From Sphingobium sp. Z007 (lineage in GTDB: Bacteria; Pseudomonadota; Alphaproteobacteria; Sphingomonadales; Sphingomonadaceae), in NCBI RefSeq assembly GCF_900013425.1, contig NZ_FBXK01000001.1, positions 346,001-410,000 of the forward strand: a stretch of DNA of 64,000 nucleotides. Reading direction: 5' to 3'. The notes under the pieces were generated by a model, which was not told where the DNA came from, made no database searches, and saw only the letters and a program-made list of their open reading frames with translations. A program made the position numbers and the translations under genes. This document shows positions 33,796 to 43,505 of this stretch, piece after piece; within the stretch, counting starts at the first letter, position 1; every line of letters starts with the position of its first letter.

Positions 33796-35376
33796 ATGCC
33801 GATGGACGCCGTAAGCTTTGCCGATCGCAGCCTCAGCCACGCCTTTGCCCTGGGCGCACGGACGCACGGCGCAAGCTGGGTCGCGCTCTCCTCCCATATC
33901 CGCCCCGGCGAACAGGCGCTGACACAGGTGCATGAACAGGGCCTGCGCTTTGGCGAGCATCTGCGCGCGCACGGCATCGGGCCGGGGGATATCGTTGCGG
34001 TGCAACTGCCCGCCTGGATCGAATGGTTGATCGCGGCGGTGGGCATCGCCCATGCCGGTGCGGTGCTGCTGCCGGTCGTGTCCATCTATGGCGCCAAGGA
34101 ACTGCGCTTCATCCTGGCCCAGTCCGGCGCGAAGCTGATCGTCACGCCCGATCGCTGGCGCAAGGCGGACTATGGCCAGACGCTGGCGGAGGTTGGCGAT
34201 CTGCCCGCGCTCGCTACCCATGTCATGATCGGCGATCCCGCGCCCGGCACCATGTCCTGGGATGCCATGCTCGCCCCCATCGCGATTCGACCGGCGGCAA
34301 CGCGCAGTCCTGACGATCTGGCGCTCCTCGTCTACACCTCCGGTACCACCGCCGATCCCAAGGGCGTCAGACATTCCGCGCGCACCATCCTGTCGGAAAT
34401 CGATGCTGTCGCCTGGTCCCGGCGTGACCTGGAGGATGAGATCGCCTTCTGCCCCTGGCCGCCCGGCCATGTCGCAGGCGCGTTGCAACTCATGCGGTTC
34501 CTCGTCACCGGCACGCCGGTGGTGATGACCGATAGCTGGGAACCGGGCGAAGCGGCGATGCTGGTGGAAAAATATCGCATCGTCTCCTCCTCCTTCACGC
34601 CCTTCCATCTCTCCGGCCTGCTCGAAGCGGCCGAACGCGATGGTCGCGACCTCTCCAGCCTGCGCAGCTGCATGGTCGGCGCAGCGCCGGTGCCGCCGAC
34701 CCTCATCACCCGCTGCTCCGCCCATGGGCTCAAGACATTCCGCTGCTACGGGTCGAGCGAACATCCCACCGTCACCACCGGCCATCCCGACGATATGATG
34801 GAAAAGCGGCTGACGACCGAGGGGCTTCCGATGCGCGGTTCCGAAATCGGCTTTGTCGATGATGACGGCCATCGGGTGGCGGATGGCGATGAGGGCGAAC
34901 TGGTCGTGCGCGGCCCCGAACTGTTTCTAGGCTATCTCGACGAAGCGCTCAACGACGCTGCCTTCCTGCCGGGTGGCTGGTTCCGCACCGGCGACATCGG
35001 CCGGCTGGACGCCGATGGCTTCCTCATGATTACCGACCGCAAGAAGGACGTCATCATTCGCGGGGGCGAAAATATCTCCTCGCGCGAAGTGGAGGATCTG
35101 CTCTTCACCCATCCCGACATTGCCGAGGCGTCGGTCGTCGCCGCGCCGGACGAACGCATGGGCGAAGTGGTGTGCGCCTATGTCGTGCCCCGGTCCGGTG
35201 CCAGCGTGGACCTGGAATCGGTGCGCGCCCATTTCGCGCAGGCCGGCATCGCCCGGCAAAAGACACCCGAACAACTGGTCGTGGTCGCAGATTTTCCGCG
35301 CAACAGCACCGGCAAGATATTGAAGCATGAACTGCGCGCCCAAGCGCGTGCAGCAGCAGGAAAGGCAGCGGCATGA
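33796..35376 (+). CDS. AMP-forming acyl-CoA ligase
   Basis: A 526-residue ANL enzyme with LLVYTSGTTADPKGVRHS as ATP loop, FRCYGSSEHPTV, GGWFRTGDIGRLD, and the hinge IIRGGENISSREVEDLL. The catalytic lysine is in FPRNSTGKILKHELR. The unusual SSEHP in place of the common MTEs block resembles cyclohexanecarboxylate-CoA ligase-type enzymes, so a cyclic or bulky acid is possible. GGGAG lies upstream of the ATG. It is coupled to the crotonase by ATGA. Confidence 0.93.
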   Translation: MPMDAVSFADRSLSHAFALGARTHGASWVALSSHIRPGEQALTQVHEQGLRFGEHLRAHGIGPGDIVAVQLPAWIEWLIAAVGIAHAGAVLLPVVSIYGAKELRFILAQSGAKLIVTPDRWRKADYGQTLAEVGDLPALATHVMIGDPAPGTMSWDAMLAPIAIRPAATRSPDDLALLVYTSGTTADPKGVRHSARTILSEIDAVAWSRRDLEDEIAFCPWPPGHVAGALQLMRFLVTGTPVVMTDSWEPGEAAMLVEKYRIVSSSFTPFHLSGLLEAAERDGRDLSSLRSCMVGAAPVPPTLITRCSAHGLKTFRCYGSSEHPTVTTGHPDDMMEKRLTTEGLPMRGSEIGFVDDDGHRVADGDEGELVVRGPELFLGYLDEALNDAAFLPGGWFRTGDIGRLDADGFLMITDRKKDVIIRGGENISSREVEDLLFTHPDIAEASVVAAPDERMGEVVCAYVVPRSGASVDLESVRAHFAQAGIARQKTPEQLVVVADFPRNSTGKILKHELRAQARAAAGKAAA

Positions 35377-36152
35377 ACGATCTGATTAACATCGAGAAAG
35401 CGGATGGCGTCGCCATCGTGACGCTCAACCGCCCCGACGCGATGAACGCGCTGTCCAAAGCGCTGCGCGCGCGCCTTTATCAGGTAATGACCCAGATCGA
35501 CGGCGACGATGATGTGCGCGCGGTCATCCTGACCGGCGCGGGCGACCGGGCCTTCACCGCAGGGCTGGACCTTAAGGAATTGGGGTCGGAACCGGGCGCG
35601 CTGGGCGCGGCCAATGCGGAGGGGGCGGACGAAAATCCCGTCAAGGCGATCGAAATCTGTTCCAAGCCGGTGATCGGCGCGATCAACGGCGTCGCCATCA
35701 CCGGCGGCTTCGAAGTGGCGTTGGCCTGCGACGTGTTGATCGCATCGACCAATGCGCGCTTTGCCGACACCCATGCCCGCGTCGGCATCCTGCCGGGCTG
35801 GGGCCTGTCGCAAAAATTGTCGCGCATCATCGGCATCAGCCGCGCCAAACAGCTTTCCTTCACCGGCAATTTCCTCGACGCGGCCACTGCCGAACGCTGG
35901 GGTCTGGTGAATCAGGTCGTCGCCCCGGACGAATTGATGCCGCTCGCGCGAAAACTGGCCGCCGACATGGCCAGCATCGAACCGCGCATGATGGTTGCCT
36001 ATAAGGGGTTGATCGACGAAGGCTATGCGGCCAGCTTCGGCGATGGGCTGGTGATCGAGCATCGCATTTCCTCGCTGGCCAATGGTCAGGTGACGCCGCA
36101 GGATGTGGAGGCGCGCCGCCTGGCGGTCCAGGCGCGCGGTCGGGGACAATAG
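35373..36152 (+). CDS. enoyl-CoA hydratase/isomerase family protein
   Basis: A 259-residue crotonase. LNRPDAMNALS and DRAFTAGLDLKELG are standard. The first catalytic Glu is present (AITGGFEVALACD), but the second position reads FADTHARVGILPGWGLS, without Glu. This FADTHARVGILPG pattern is common in actinobacterial and sphingomonad EchA-type proteins of uncertain activity. The ATG overlaps the ligase stop (ATGA), so both act on the same acid. It is followed three codons later by a thioesterase-like gene. Confidence 0.9.
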   Translation: MNDLINIEKADGVAIVTLNRPDAMNALSKALRARLYQVMTQIDGDDDVRAVILTGAGDRAFTAGLDLKELGSEPGALGAANAEGADENPVKAIEICSKPVIGAINGVAITGGFEVALACDVLIASTNARFADTHARVGILPGWGLSQKLSRIIGISRAKQLSFTGNFLDAATAERWGLVNQVVAPDELMPLARKLAADMASIEPRMMVAYKGLIDEGYAASFGDGLVIEHRISSLANGQVTPQDVEARRLAVQARGRGQ

Positions 36153-36170
36153 ATTTTGGGCGAGGGTAGG

Positions 36171-36941
36171 GTGGACGATACGGCCTTTTTTACGCGAGAC
36201 GGCGCATCCTTTGTCCCGCAGGAGCCTGCGCGTGGCTGGTGGCGGCAGGATTCGCTGCATGGGCGCGCGCTGGTCGGGTTGATGGGCGCGCAGATTGCCG
36301 ATCGGCACGGGTCACCTGACATGGTGCCTGCGCGCTTTACGATCGACATGTTCCGGCTCGCCGCTTTCGCTCCGGCGCGCATCGACACCCATATTATCCG
36401 CGCGGGACCGCGCATGGCCCTGGTCGAAGCGACGATGGTCGTGCAGGGGGATGCGGTGGCCCGCGCGACGATGCAGTTCCTGCGCCCCGCCGACGCCCCG
36501 CCCGGCCGGGTCTGGGCGCCTGAACCCTGGGACGCGCCCGACCCCGACAGCCTGCCGCCCCTGCCGGACGGACGACAACCCCGCCATTTCGAGATCCGCT
36601 CGATTGCCGGTCATCTGGGCGCGGTCGCGCCCAAGCGGCTATGGCTGCGCGAAACATGCGCCCTGATCGCGGACGAACCGCTTGGCCCTTATGCCCGCGC
36701 GGCACTCGCTGCCGATTTCGTCAGCGCCTTCGTCCATGCGGGCGATGCGGGTATCCGCTACATCAACAGCGACGTCACCCTCCAGCTTCACCGCCTGCCC
36801 AAGGGTGCATGGATCGGTTTCGAGGCGACCGGGCATGAGGCGTCGTGCGGCATTGCGGTCGGCCATTGCCGCCTCCACGACCGCGATGGCGCGATCGGCT
36901 TCATCACCTGCACCGCGCTCGCGAACGAACGGCGGCGCTGA
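36171..36941 (+). CDS. acyl-CoA thioesterase-like double-hotdog protein
   Basis: A 256-residue relative of the protein at 17314-18081. N-terminal hotdog: GWWRQDSLHGRALVGLMGAQ and ARFTIDMFRLAAFAPARI. C-terminal hotdog: YINSDVTLQLHRLPKG, GFEATGHEASCGIAVGHCRLHDRDGAIG (read in two parts). The start GTG at 36171 follows GAGGG; a TTG at 36156 is less likely. It completes the ligase-crotonase-thioesterase operon and may remove the CoA from a product or stalled intermediate. Confidence 0.78.
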   Translation: MDDTAFFTRDGASFVPQEPARGWWRQDSLHGRALVGLMGAQIADRHGSPDMVPARFTIDMFRLAAFAPARIDTHIIRAGPRMALVEATMVVQGDAVARATMQFLRPADAPPGRVWAPEPWDAPDPDSLPPLPDGRQPRHFEIRSIAGHLGAVAPKRLWLRETCALIADEPLGPYARAALAADFVSAFVHAGDAGIRYINSDVTLQLHRLPKGAWIGFEATGHEASCGIAVGHCRLHDRDGAIGFITCTALANERRR

Positions 36942-36944
36942 CGC

Positions 36945-38183
36945 CTATGTCGCCGGCTTGGGCCTTTCGCCCCGACCCGCTATCGTCAGCAACAGCAGGA
37001 CGATAAAAATCAGTGCCGCCAGCGCGAAATATTGCCCGCGCAGGCCGAACAAAGCGCGCACCGGGGCCAGCACGAACGGACTGGCCGCCCCGCCCAAATA
37101 CATGCACGTCATCATCAGGCCAACGGCATGGGGCACCACGTCCCTGGGCGCGCGTTGCATCGTCCAGGTCCACAGCGTCGTCAGCCCTATGCCCACGCCG
37201 ACGCCGCTGATCCCCAGTCCCAGCGCGAACTGCCATTGCGCCTGCGCCGACCCCACGATCAGCATCGATCCCGCCACCAGCAGGAATACGATTCGCATGG
37301 CATTGGCCGGGGTCAGCCGATTGGCGACATAGCCAAAGCCGAACGACGCCAGCGTCACGGCAGCGGCGTTCACCATGAACACCAGCGCGATTCGGGCATG
37401 GCTGGTGATGCCGACATCGCTCATCAGGAACGTCGTCTGCACGTTGAACAACAGCATCAGCACGAACAGCGCCAGCGCGATCAGATAGACAGGCGTCACC
37501 GGCGCCAATCTGCGCAGCCGCGCGATGTGGCCTGGCTGCGTCCCGATCGGTGGCACAGCCGCGGCGGGCAGGGGCCGCAGCATCAGGATCGGCAACAGAA
37601 AGAGGATGCCCACCAGCCCGTGCAGCAGGAATGGCGCGCGCCACCAGAGCGACGCGACCTGCCCGGCGATGAACAGGAAGCCGATCGCCGCAATGGCCCC
37701 CGCGCTCACCAGCCAGCCGTTCATGCGCGCGCGATCCTTGCCGGTGAACCAGGCGGCGATCAGCGTCGTGCCGCAGGTGATCATCGTCCCGATGGCGCAT
37801 CCCATCACGAAACGGCTGCCCAGCAGCAGCATCGGCTGGTCGATGAACGCGCCCGCCGTGCCGAACGACGCGAACAGGGCCAGCGCGCCCAGTTGAACCG
37901 GACGGATACCGATCGTCGCGATCAGCAGGCCGGAAAACAGGCCCGACAGCATCACGCCCAGCATCGGCAGCGTGCTGGCCAGTTGCGCCAAAAACTGGCC
38001 GCGTATGCCGCCGCCCAGCAGCTTGGCCAGGTCCGCCAGGATTGGCGGCAATGCGTCGTACAGCAGGGCAGCGGCGGCATTGCCGCTCAGGATCGCCGCG
38101 ATCAACATCCCGCGCCGTGCGGGCGACAGCGCCCGTGCGGGGGAAGGGCCGGACTCTGCGCCTTGGGGATCGACATGATGCAT
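36945..38183 (-). CDS. major facilitator superfamily transporter
   Basis: A 412-residue integral membrane protein with about twelve hydrophobic helices. AAWFTGKDRARMNGWLVSAGAIAA matches the usual region after the fourth helix of organic-acid MFS carriers, with a polar central loop near residues 205-230. A short hydrophilic N-terminus precedes the first helix. It is convergent with the thioesterase and lies downstream of the NMO-like gene on the same strand. Probable uptake of the acid substrate of this section. Confidence 0.87.
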   Translation of the reverse strand: MHHVDPQGAESGPSPARALSPARRGMLIAAILSGNAAAALLYDALPPILADLAKLLGGGIRGQFLAQLASTLPMLGVMLSGLFSGLLIATIGIRPVQLGALALFASFGTAGAFIDQPMLLLGSRFVMGCAIGTMITCGTTLIAAWFTGKDRARMNGWLVSAGAIAAIGFLFIAGQVASLWWRAPFLLHGLVGILFLLPILMLRPLPAAAVPPIGTQPGHIARLRRLAPVTPVYLIALALFVLMLLFNVQTTFLMSDVGITSHARIALVFMVNAAAVTLASFGFGYVANRLTPANAMRIVFLLVAGSMLIVGSAQAQWQFALGLGISGVGVGIGLTTLWTWTMQRAPRDVVPHAVGLMMTCMYLGGAASPFVLAPVRALFGLRGQYFALAALIFIVLLLLTIAGRGERPKPAT

Positions 38184-38226
38184 CCTGCTCTCCTTGGCTG
38201 CCCGCTTTGCCGTCCCCGCGCCGCGA

Positions 38227-39294
<1,068 letters not shown>

Positions 39295-39310
39295 CTATGA
39301 GGCAAGATAT

Positions 39311-39322
39311 TTAACTAGGTTA
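39311..39322. promoter_or_regulatory. operator-like TTAACTAGGTTA at the MarR promoter
   Basis: TAAC-TAG-GTTA is a short inverted repeat (4-3-4) directly before the MarR coding region, between it and the divergent NMO-like gene. The core AACTAGGT matches boxes at 7732-7739 and, in reverse, 11001-11008. An autoregulatory MarR site is a reasonable reading. Confidence 0.45.
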
Positions 39323-39337
39323 CAGGAGTATGCGCCC

Positions 39338-39817
39338 ATCTCTGAACAACTGACCGATTGCGAACGCACGATCAGCCTGCGCATCAGCCTCGTGGCCCGG
39401 TTGCAGCGCAAGCGGTTCGACATGCGCGCCCGCACCATGGGTATGACATTGGCGCAATGGCGCGCAATCTATGCGATCAGCCGCGCGCAGGGCGCGACCC
39501 AACGGTCCATTGCCGAAGCGATGGATGTGGGCGACGTGACCGCCGGGCGTCTGGTCGACCGCCTGGTGGAAAAGGGTTGGATCGAACGGCGCGTCGATCA
39601 CGACGATCGCCGCGTGCACCGTCTGTATCTTACCCCCGTCGCCGGGCCGTTGCTGGAACAATTGTCGATGCTGGGCGAAGATGAGCAGCGCAACCAACTG
39701 GCCGGCGTGAGCGCGCAGGAGCTTGCGCACATGAGCGATGTGCTGGATCGCATGATCGCCAATCTGGAACAGGCGGACATGCCGCTGCTGCCACCTGACC
39801 ATATGGGAATCGAATAA
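39338..39817 (+). CDS. MarR family transcriptional regulator, start unclear
   Basis: A MarR-type regulator of about 155 residues. The winged helix includes TLAQWRAIYAISRAQGATQRSI, AEAMDVGDVTAGRLVDRLVE and the wing RRVDHDDRRVHRLYLT. The homologous part begins near SEQLTDCERTI, but no ATG, GTG or TTG lies there in frame. The coordinate given is an ATC at good distance from AGGAG. An ATG at 39330, ideally placed after that AGGAG, is out of frame and gives only MRPSLNN. An in-frame ATG at 39245 would swallow the promoter. Candidate controller of the CTAGGT-type boxes. Confidence 0.8.
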   Translation: MSEQLTDCERTISLRISLVARLQRKRFDMRARTMGMTLAQWRAIYAISRAQGATQRSIAEAMDVGDVTAGRLVDRLVEKGWIERRVDHDDRRVHRLYLTPVAGPLLEQLSMLGEDEQRNQLAGVSAQELAHMSDVLDRMIANLEQADMPLLPPDHMGIE

Positions 39818-39823
39818 CCTATA

Positions 39824-39834
39824 TCACTAAGTGA
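39824..39834. promoter_or_regulatory. palindrome TCACT-A-AGTGA before the LCAD-like gene
   Basis: A perfect 5-1-5 palindrome preceded by AACCTATA, located 7 bases after the MarR stop and about 85 bases before the acyl-CoA dehydrogenase start. It could be an operator for the MarR protein encoded immediately upstream. Confidence 0.45.
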
Positions 39835-39919
39835 CATTGCTCTTTTGCCATTTCTTTGCGATGGGATTATCCGATTCCCCGACGGCGACAGGTTCGCCCC
39901 ATGCTGCAAAGGCACCGCG

Positions 39920-41080
39920 ATGACGCTCGAATTTCCCCAGCCCGCCTATATGGCCGATGAGGAACTGACCATGTTCCACGATGCAGTCGGCAAATTCCTG
40001 GATCAGCATGCGCCTGCCGAGCGGATGGACAAATGGCGCGAGGAGGGGCAGGTCGAACGCGCCTTCTGGCGCGAAGCGGGCGCAGCGGGTCTGTTGGGCG
40101 TGTCCGTGCCGGAGGCCTATGGCGGTCATGGCGGCGATTTTCGCCATGACCTTGTCGTTGTGGACCAGATTGCGCGCAAGGGCACCGATGGTTTCGCGGC
40201 CTCGCTGCACAATGTCATCGTCGCCCCCTATATCCAGCTTCACGGCACGGAGGAACAGAAGCACCGCTGGTTGCCGCGCATGGTGACGGGCGATCTGGTC
40301 GCCGCCATCGCCATGAGCGAGCCGGGCGCTGGGTCCGATCTTCAGGCGATCCGCACCACCGCGCTCAAGGACGGTAACGGCTATCGCATCAACGGGTCCA
40401 AGACCTTTATCTCCAACGGCCAGATCGCCAACCTGATCGTCGTCGTGGCCAAGACCGATCCGGCCAAGGGCGCGCGCGGCGTATCCCTGCTGGTGATCGA
40501 AACCGACGAGGTGGAAGGCTTCCGCCGTGGTCAGAATCTCGACAAGATCGGCAATGAGGCGCAGGATACGTCCGAACTCTTCTTCGACGATGTCTGGGTT
40601 CCGGCGCAAAATCTGCTGGGCGAGGAAGAGGGTAAAGGCTTTTTCCAGCTGATGGCGGAATTGCCGCGCGAACGGCTGTTGATCGCCATCACCAGCGTCA
40701 TCGTAATGGAAAAGGCGCTGGCGCTGACGATCGACTATACCAAGCAGCGCAAGGCGTTCGGCCAGCCGGTCTTCGATTTCCAGAACACCCAGTTCAAGCT
40801 GGCCGAAATGTATGCCAAGGCACGGATCGCTCGCACCTTCGTCAATGATTGCATCGAAAAAGCGATCGACGGCACGCTGGATGGCGCGACGTCGGCCATC
40901 GCCAAATTATGGGCGACCGATACCGAATGGGAAATCGTCGACCAGTGCCTGCAACTCCATGGCGGCTACGGCTATATCAACGAATATCCGATCGCCCGCA
41001 TGTTCCGTAATTCGCGCATCAGCCGCATTTATGGCGGATCGAACGAAATCATGAAGATGCTGATCGCCCGCACCCTCTAA
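39920..41080 (+). CDS. acyl-CoA dehydrogenase, long-chain (LCAD/IVD) type
   Basis: A 386-residue acyl-CoA dehydrogenase. AMSEPGAGSDLQAI binds flavin/substrate. The catalytic base appears to be the Glu in ELPRERLLIA, matching the LCAD position. The C-terminal position used by MCAD is Gly (IYGGSNEIMKMLIAR), again as in LCAD. LHGGYGYINEYPIARMFRNSR completes the fold. It should oxidise long or branched acyl-CoAs. A bidirectional terminator follows 20 bp later. Confidence 0.94.
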   Translation: MTLEFPQPAYMADEELTMFHDAVGKFLDQHAPAERMDKWREEGQVERAFWREAGAAGLLGVSVPEAYGGHGGDFRHDLVVVDQIARKGTDGFAASLHNVIVAPYIQLHGTEEQKHRWLPRMVTGDLVAAIAMSEPGAGSDLQAIRTTALKDGNGYRINGSKTFISNGQIANLIVVVAKTDPAKGARGVSLLVIETDEVEGFRRGQNLDKIGNEAQDTSELFFDDVWVPAQNLLGEEEGKGFFQLMAELPRERLLIAITSVIVMEKALALTIDYTKQRKAFGQPVFDFQNTQFKLAEMYAKARIARTFVNDCIEKAIDGTLDGATSAIAKLWATDTEWEIVDQCLQLHGGYGYINEYPIARMFRNSRISRIYGGSNEIMKMLIARTL

Positions 41081-41097
41081 CCGGCGGCACCATCCAG

Positions 41098-41134
41098 AAA
41101 AAGGGCCAGCCGGTTTTACCGGCTGGCCCTTTTT
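41098..41134. terminator. bidirectional intrinsic terminator
   Basis: A perfect 11-bp stem, GGGCCAGCCGG (41103-41113) and CCGGCTGGCCC (41119-41129), with loop TTTTA, flanked by AAAAA on the left and TTTTT on the right. It can stop the acyl-CoA dehydrogenase transcript and the convergent transcript of the small secreted protein. Confidence 0.92.
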
Positions 41135-41172
41135 CTGTCGATCCAAGGCGCTCCGTGGGGCGCGCCCGGCGA

Positions 41173-41439
41173 TTAGTTGAGCTTCGACACTTCCTGACGG
41201 CTGAGCGACGTCATCACGCCATCTTCGGCCACAATCACCTTGTCGGCGGGAATCGTGACGAATTTGGATCGATAGATGAGCTGGACCGAACCGTCGGGAT
41301 AGACGCGGTCGATCTTGCCCAGCCGCGCCTTGGCGGCATCGCGGATGATCGCGCCTTCCTTCGGCGGCGTGGCGGCAGTCTGCGCCATGGCGGGCGCTGC
41401 AATGGCGATCGCGGCGGCAAGAGCAAAGATGATACGCAT
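41173..41439 (-). CDS. small exported protein of unknown function
   Basis: An 88-residue protein with a clear Sec signal peptide: MRI, a hydrophobic core FALAAAIAIAA and a PAMAQ cleavage site near residue 19. The mature part, about 68 residues (KARLGKIDRVYPDGSVQLIY, then PADKVIVAEDGVMTSLSRQEV), resembles a small beta-strand periplasmic domain seen in sphingomonads. Function unknown. It is unrelated to the catabolic genes around it and has its own AT-rich promoter region (41440-41530). Confidence 0.8.
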   Translation of the reverse strand: MRIIFALAAAIAIAAPAMAQTAATPPKEGAIIRDAAKARLGKIDRVYPDGSVQLIYRSKFVTIPADKVIVAEDGVMTSLSRQEVSKLN

Positions 41440-41653
41440 GGATTTTTCCCTCTGTTTGCGATCCGGGACTCAATGATCGGGATCTGGTCACCTAGATACT
41501 GAGCAAGCATAGCATCTGCTCACTCAATATTGTCAAGCATATTTGTTGCAGAGCAGCATGAACGATCCGCTATCGACAGGGTCGACCGGGCGCGGGTTCG
41601 CCGGACCGCCTTGGCGCTAAGGTGATGTTAGCGACCGCCGTAGCGATCGGACG

Positions 41654-42532
41654 TTACAGAAAGACGCGCAGGGCAGCGATGAACCGGTCGAACTGGTCAT
41701 GATGCAGCCAGTGACCGGCATCGTCGAACGTCTCGACCGCGGCATCTCGGAAATGCGCCGCAAGCGCTCTCTCCAACGGATTTTCCGCCCAGCTATCCTT
41801 GCCGTAGCACAGCAAGGTCGGGCAGGTTATGCGACCCCATAGCGCATGGAGTTCCGCCTCGCTGATATCGACCGGCGGTCCGCTGCGCACATAATTGTCG
41901 AATTTCCAGCTGAAGCTGCCATCTTCGTTCCGGGCGACGCCATGAATGGTCAGGTGCCGGGCCTGCGCCTCGCTGAGATGGCTGTTCTCGCCCTGCATCC
42001 GCGCCAGCGCTTCCTCGATCGACGCATATCGGCGCGGCTGGCGCGCTGCCAGCCCGCGCCGTTCCTCGATCCAGTCGCGCCACAGCGCGCTGAAAGGCTT
42101 TTCCACGCCCATGCCGGTCGCCGCCGATGGCAGGCCCAGCCCCTCGATCGCCACCAGCTTGCGCACGCGCTCGGGATACAAGCCGGCATAGCGCAGCGAA
42201 ATCGCGCCGCCCAGCGAATGGGCGACGATCGTGACCGGCGCCCCGCCCTGCTGGTGGATCAACTGCGCCAGGTCGCAGATGAAATAGGGCATGGTATAGG
42301 CGCCGTCCGGCGACCATGCGCTGTCGCCATGGCCGCGCAGGTCGGGACAGATGATGTGCCAGTCGTTGCGCAGCGCCTGCGCCACTTGGTCCCAGCTGCG
42401 CGCATGGTCGCGCCCGCCATGGACCAGGATCAGCGTGGGCGCCTGCGCATTACCCCAGTCCAGATAGTTCAGGCGCAGCCGCTGCGACACGAAACTGTGC
42501 GATGTGGGACCAAGCGGTTCTGGCGTGGACAT
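41654..42532 (-). CDS. alpha/beta hydrolase
   Basis: A 292-residue alpha/beta hydrolase. Oxyanion region LILVHGGRDHARSWD, nucleophile elbow VAHSLGGAISLRYAG (Ser near residue 106) and terminal catalytic His in FDDAGHWLHHDQFDRF. Ester, lactone or C-C bond hydrolysis is possible. GGGAATATCGCC precedes the ATG. It is downstream of a nitroreductase-like gene on the same strand (21 bp). A lactonase role would fit the 4-hydroxyacyl theme but is only a guess. Confidence 0.88.
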   Translation of the reverse strand: MSTPEPLGPTSHSFVSQRLRLNYLDWGNAQAPTLILVHGGRDHARSWDQVAQALRNDWHIICPDLRGHGDSAWSPDGAYTMPYFICDLAQLIHQQGGAPVTIVAHSLGGAISLRYAGLYPERVRKLVAIEGLGLPSAATGMGVEKPFSALWRDWIEERRGLAARQPRRYASIEEALARMQGENSHLSEAQARHLTIHGVARNEDGSFSWKFDNYVRSGPPVDISEAELHALWGRITCPTLLCYGKDSWAENPLERALAAHFRDAAVETFDDAGHWLHHDQFDRFIAALRVFL

Positions 42533-42552
42533 GGCGATATTCCCTGAAGGCT

Positions 42553-43254
42553 TCAGTCGTGCAGGATGACGGTTTCCGCAAGAGGCGCCCGGTCGGTGAT
42601 CGCTGCCGTAGACGGATGATCGTCGTCTGGATAGCCAAAGCTCAGGCCGAACAGGCAGATCAGATCGTCGGACACGCCCAGTTCGCGCTTGATCGCTCCG
42701 GCATAATGGCTGATCGCCCCCTGCGCGCACGATCCCAACCCATGGGCCGTCAGCGCCAGCATCAGCGTCTGCGCATACATGCCGACATCGGCCGCTTCGC
42801 GCAGCCCGAAATAGCGCGGCATGAAGAAGAAGGCGGCGTGCGGCGCGTCGAACAGCTCGAAATTGCGCAGGAATGACGCCTCGCGCGCCTTCTTGTCGTT
42901 GCGGCCCACGCCTGTGGCCTCGAACAGGGTTACGGCCGACCCGATCCGCCGCGCTTTATAATGGTCGATATAGTTGGACGTCAGCGGCACGTCGGGGTCG
43001 ATCGCGCCGGCCTTCGCCTGGTCCAGCAGCACGGCGCGAATGCGGCCCAATGTCTCGCCCGACACGACATGGGTGATCCATGGCTGCACATTGCAGTTGG
43101 ACGGCGCGCGCCCGGCCACTGTGAACAGCCGCGCAATCAGGTCGGCATGCAGCGGCGTGGGCAGGAAGGCGCGCACCGACCGCCGATCCGCCACGATCCC
43201 GTCATAAATGTCCGCGCGCCTATCGGCCCTGCTCCCGTCGATCATGTCGTTCAT
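42553..43254 (-). CDS. nitroreductase family FMN protein
   Basis: A 233-residue nitroreductase-fold flavoprotein. IVADRRSVRAFLPTPL and AGRAPSNCNVQPW bind FMN, and AHGLGSCAQGAISHY lies at the dimer/active site. Relatives reduce nitro groups, quinones or enones with NAD(P)H. The acyl-CoA operon context suggests an ene-reductase or flavin-supply role. It is downstream of the dehydratase-like gene and a short damaged frame. Confidence 0.88.
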   Translation of the reverse strand: MNDMIDGSRADRRADIYDGIVADRRSVRAFLPTPLHADLIARLFTVAGRAPSNCNVQPWITHVVSGETLGRIRAVLLDQAKAGAIDPDVPLTSNYIDHYKARRIGSAVTLFEATGVGRNDKKAREASFLRNFELFDAPHAAFFFMPRYFGLREAADVGMYAQTLMLALTAHGLGSCAQGAISHYAGAIKRELGVSDDLICLFGLSFGYPDDDHPSTAAITDRAPLAETVILHD

Positions 43255-43343
43255 AGTCTCTCCAGCCTATATGGTGTTGATGGCACGACACTATCGCGGT
43301 GCCAAGTTCGGTGCTCGTCGCTCACGCCAGCATCCACTCGCGC

Positions 43344-43505
43344 CTATGCGGGCGACCGCGTCGGGCTGCTCCATCGGCGCGACACGGCCGCAATCGGCCA
43401 GGGTGACGATCCGGCCCGCGATGCGTCGCTTTCCGACAGGATCGTGAAATGATCGTCCGGCCGTAACCGGACGACGCCGGGCGCCAGCATCAACGGATTG
43501 CGCAT
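43344..43505 (-). pseudogene. short coupled frame, probably a broken small gene
   Basis: An ATG at 43505 overlaps the stop of the dehydratase-like gene (TGATG) and opens a 53-residue frame, NPLMLAPGVVRLRPDDHFTI and then LSESDASRAG, ending at a TAG. A neighbouring frame continues from about the same point with GRIVTLADCGRVAPMEQPDAV and runs on to about 43291. A one-base shift near 43420 would join them into a protein of about 70 residues. The family is not recognised. The tight overlap suggests it was once co-translated with the dehydratase. Confidence 0.4.

Noticed and set aside
39330..39353. A seven-codon frame MRPSLNN as a genuine leader peptide gene.
   Set aside because: Too short to support by sequence alone; kept only as a finding about the MarR start.
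41440..41653. Possible small gene between the secreted protein and the hydrolase.
   Set aside because: Only short frames without RBS or homology; the AT-rich part looks like the promoter of the secreted protein.
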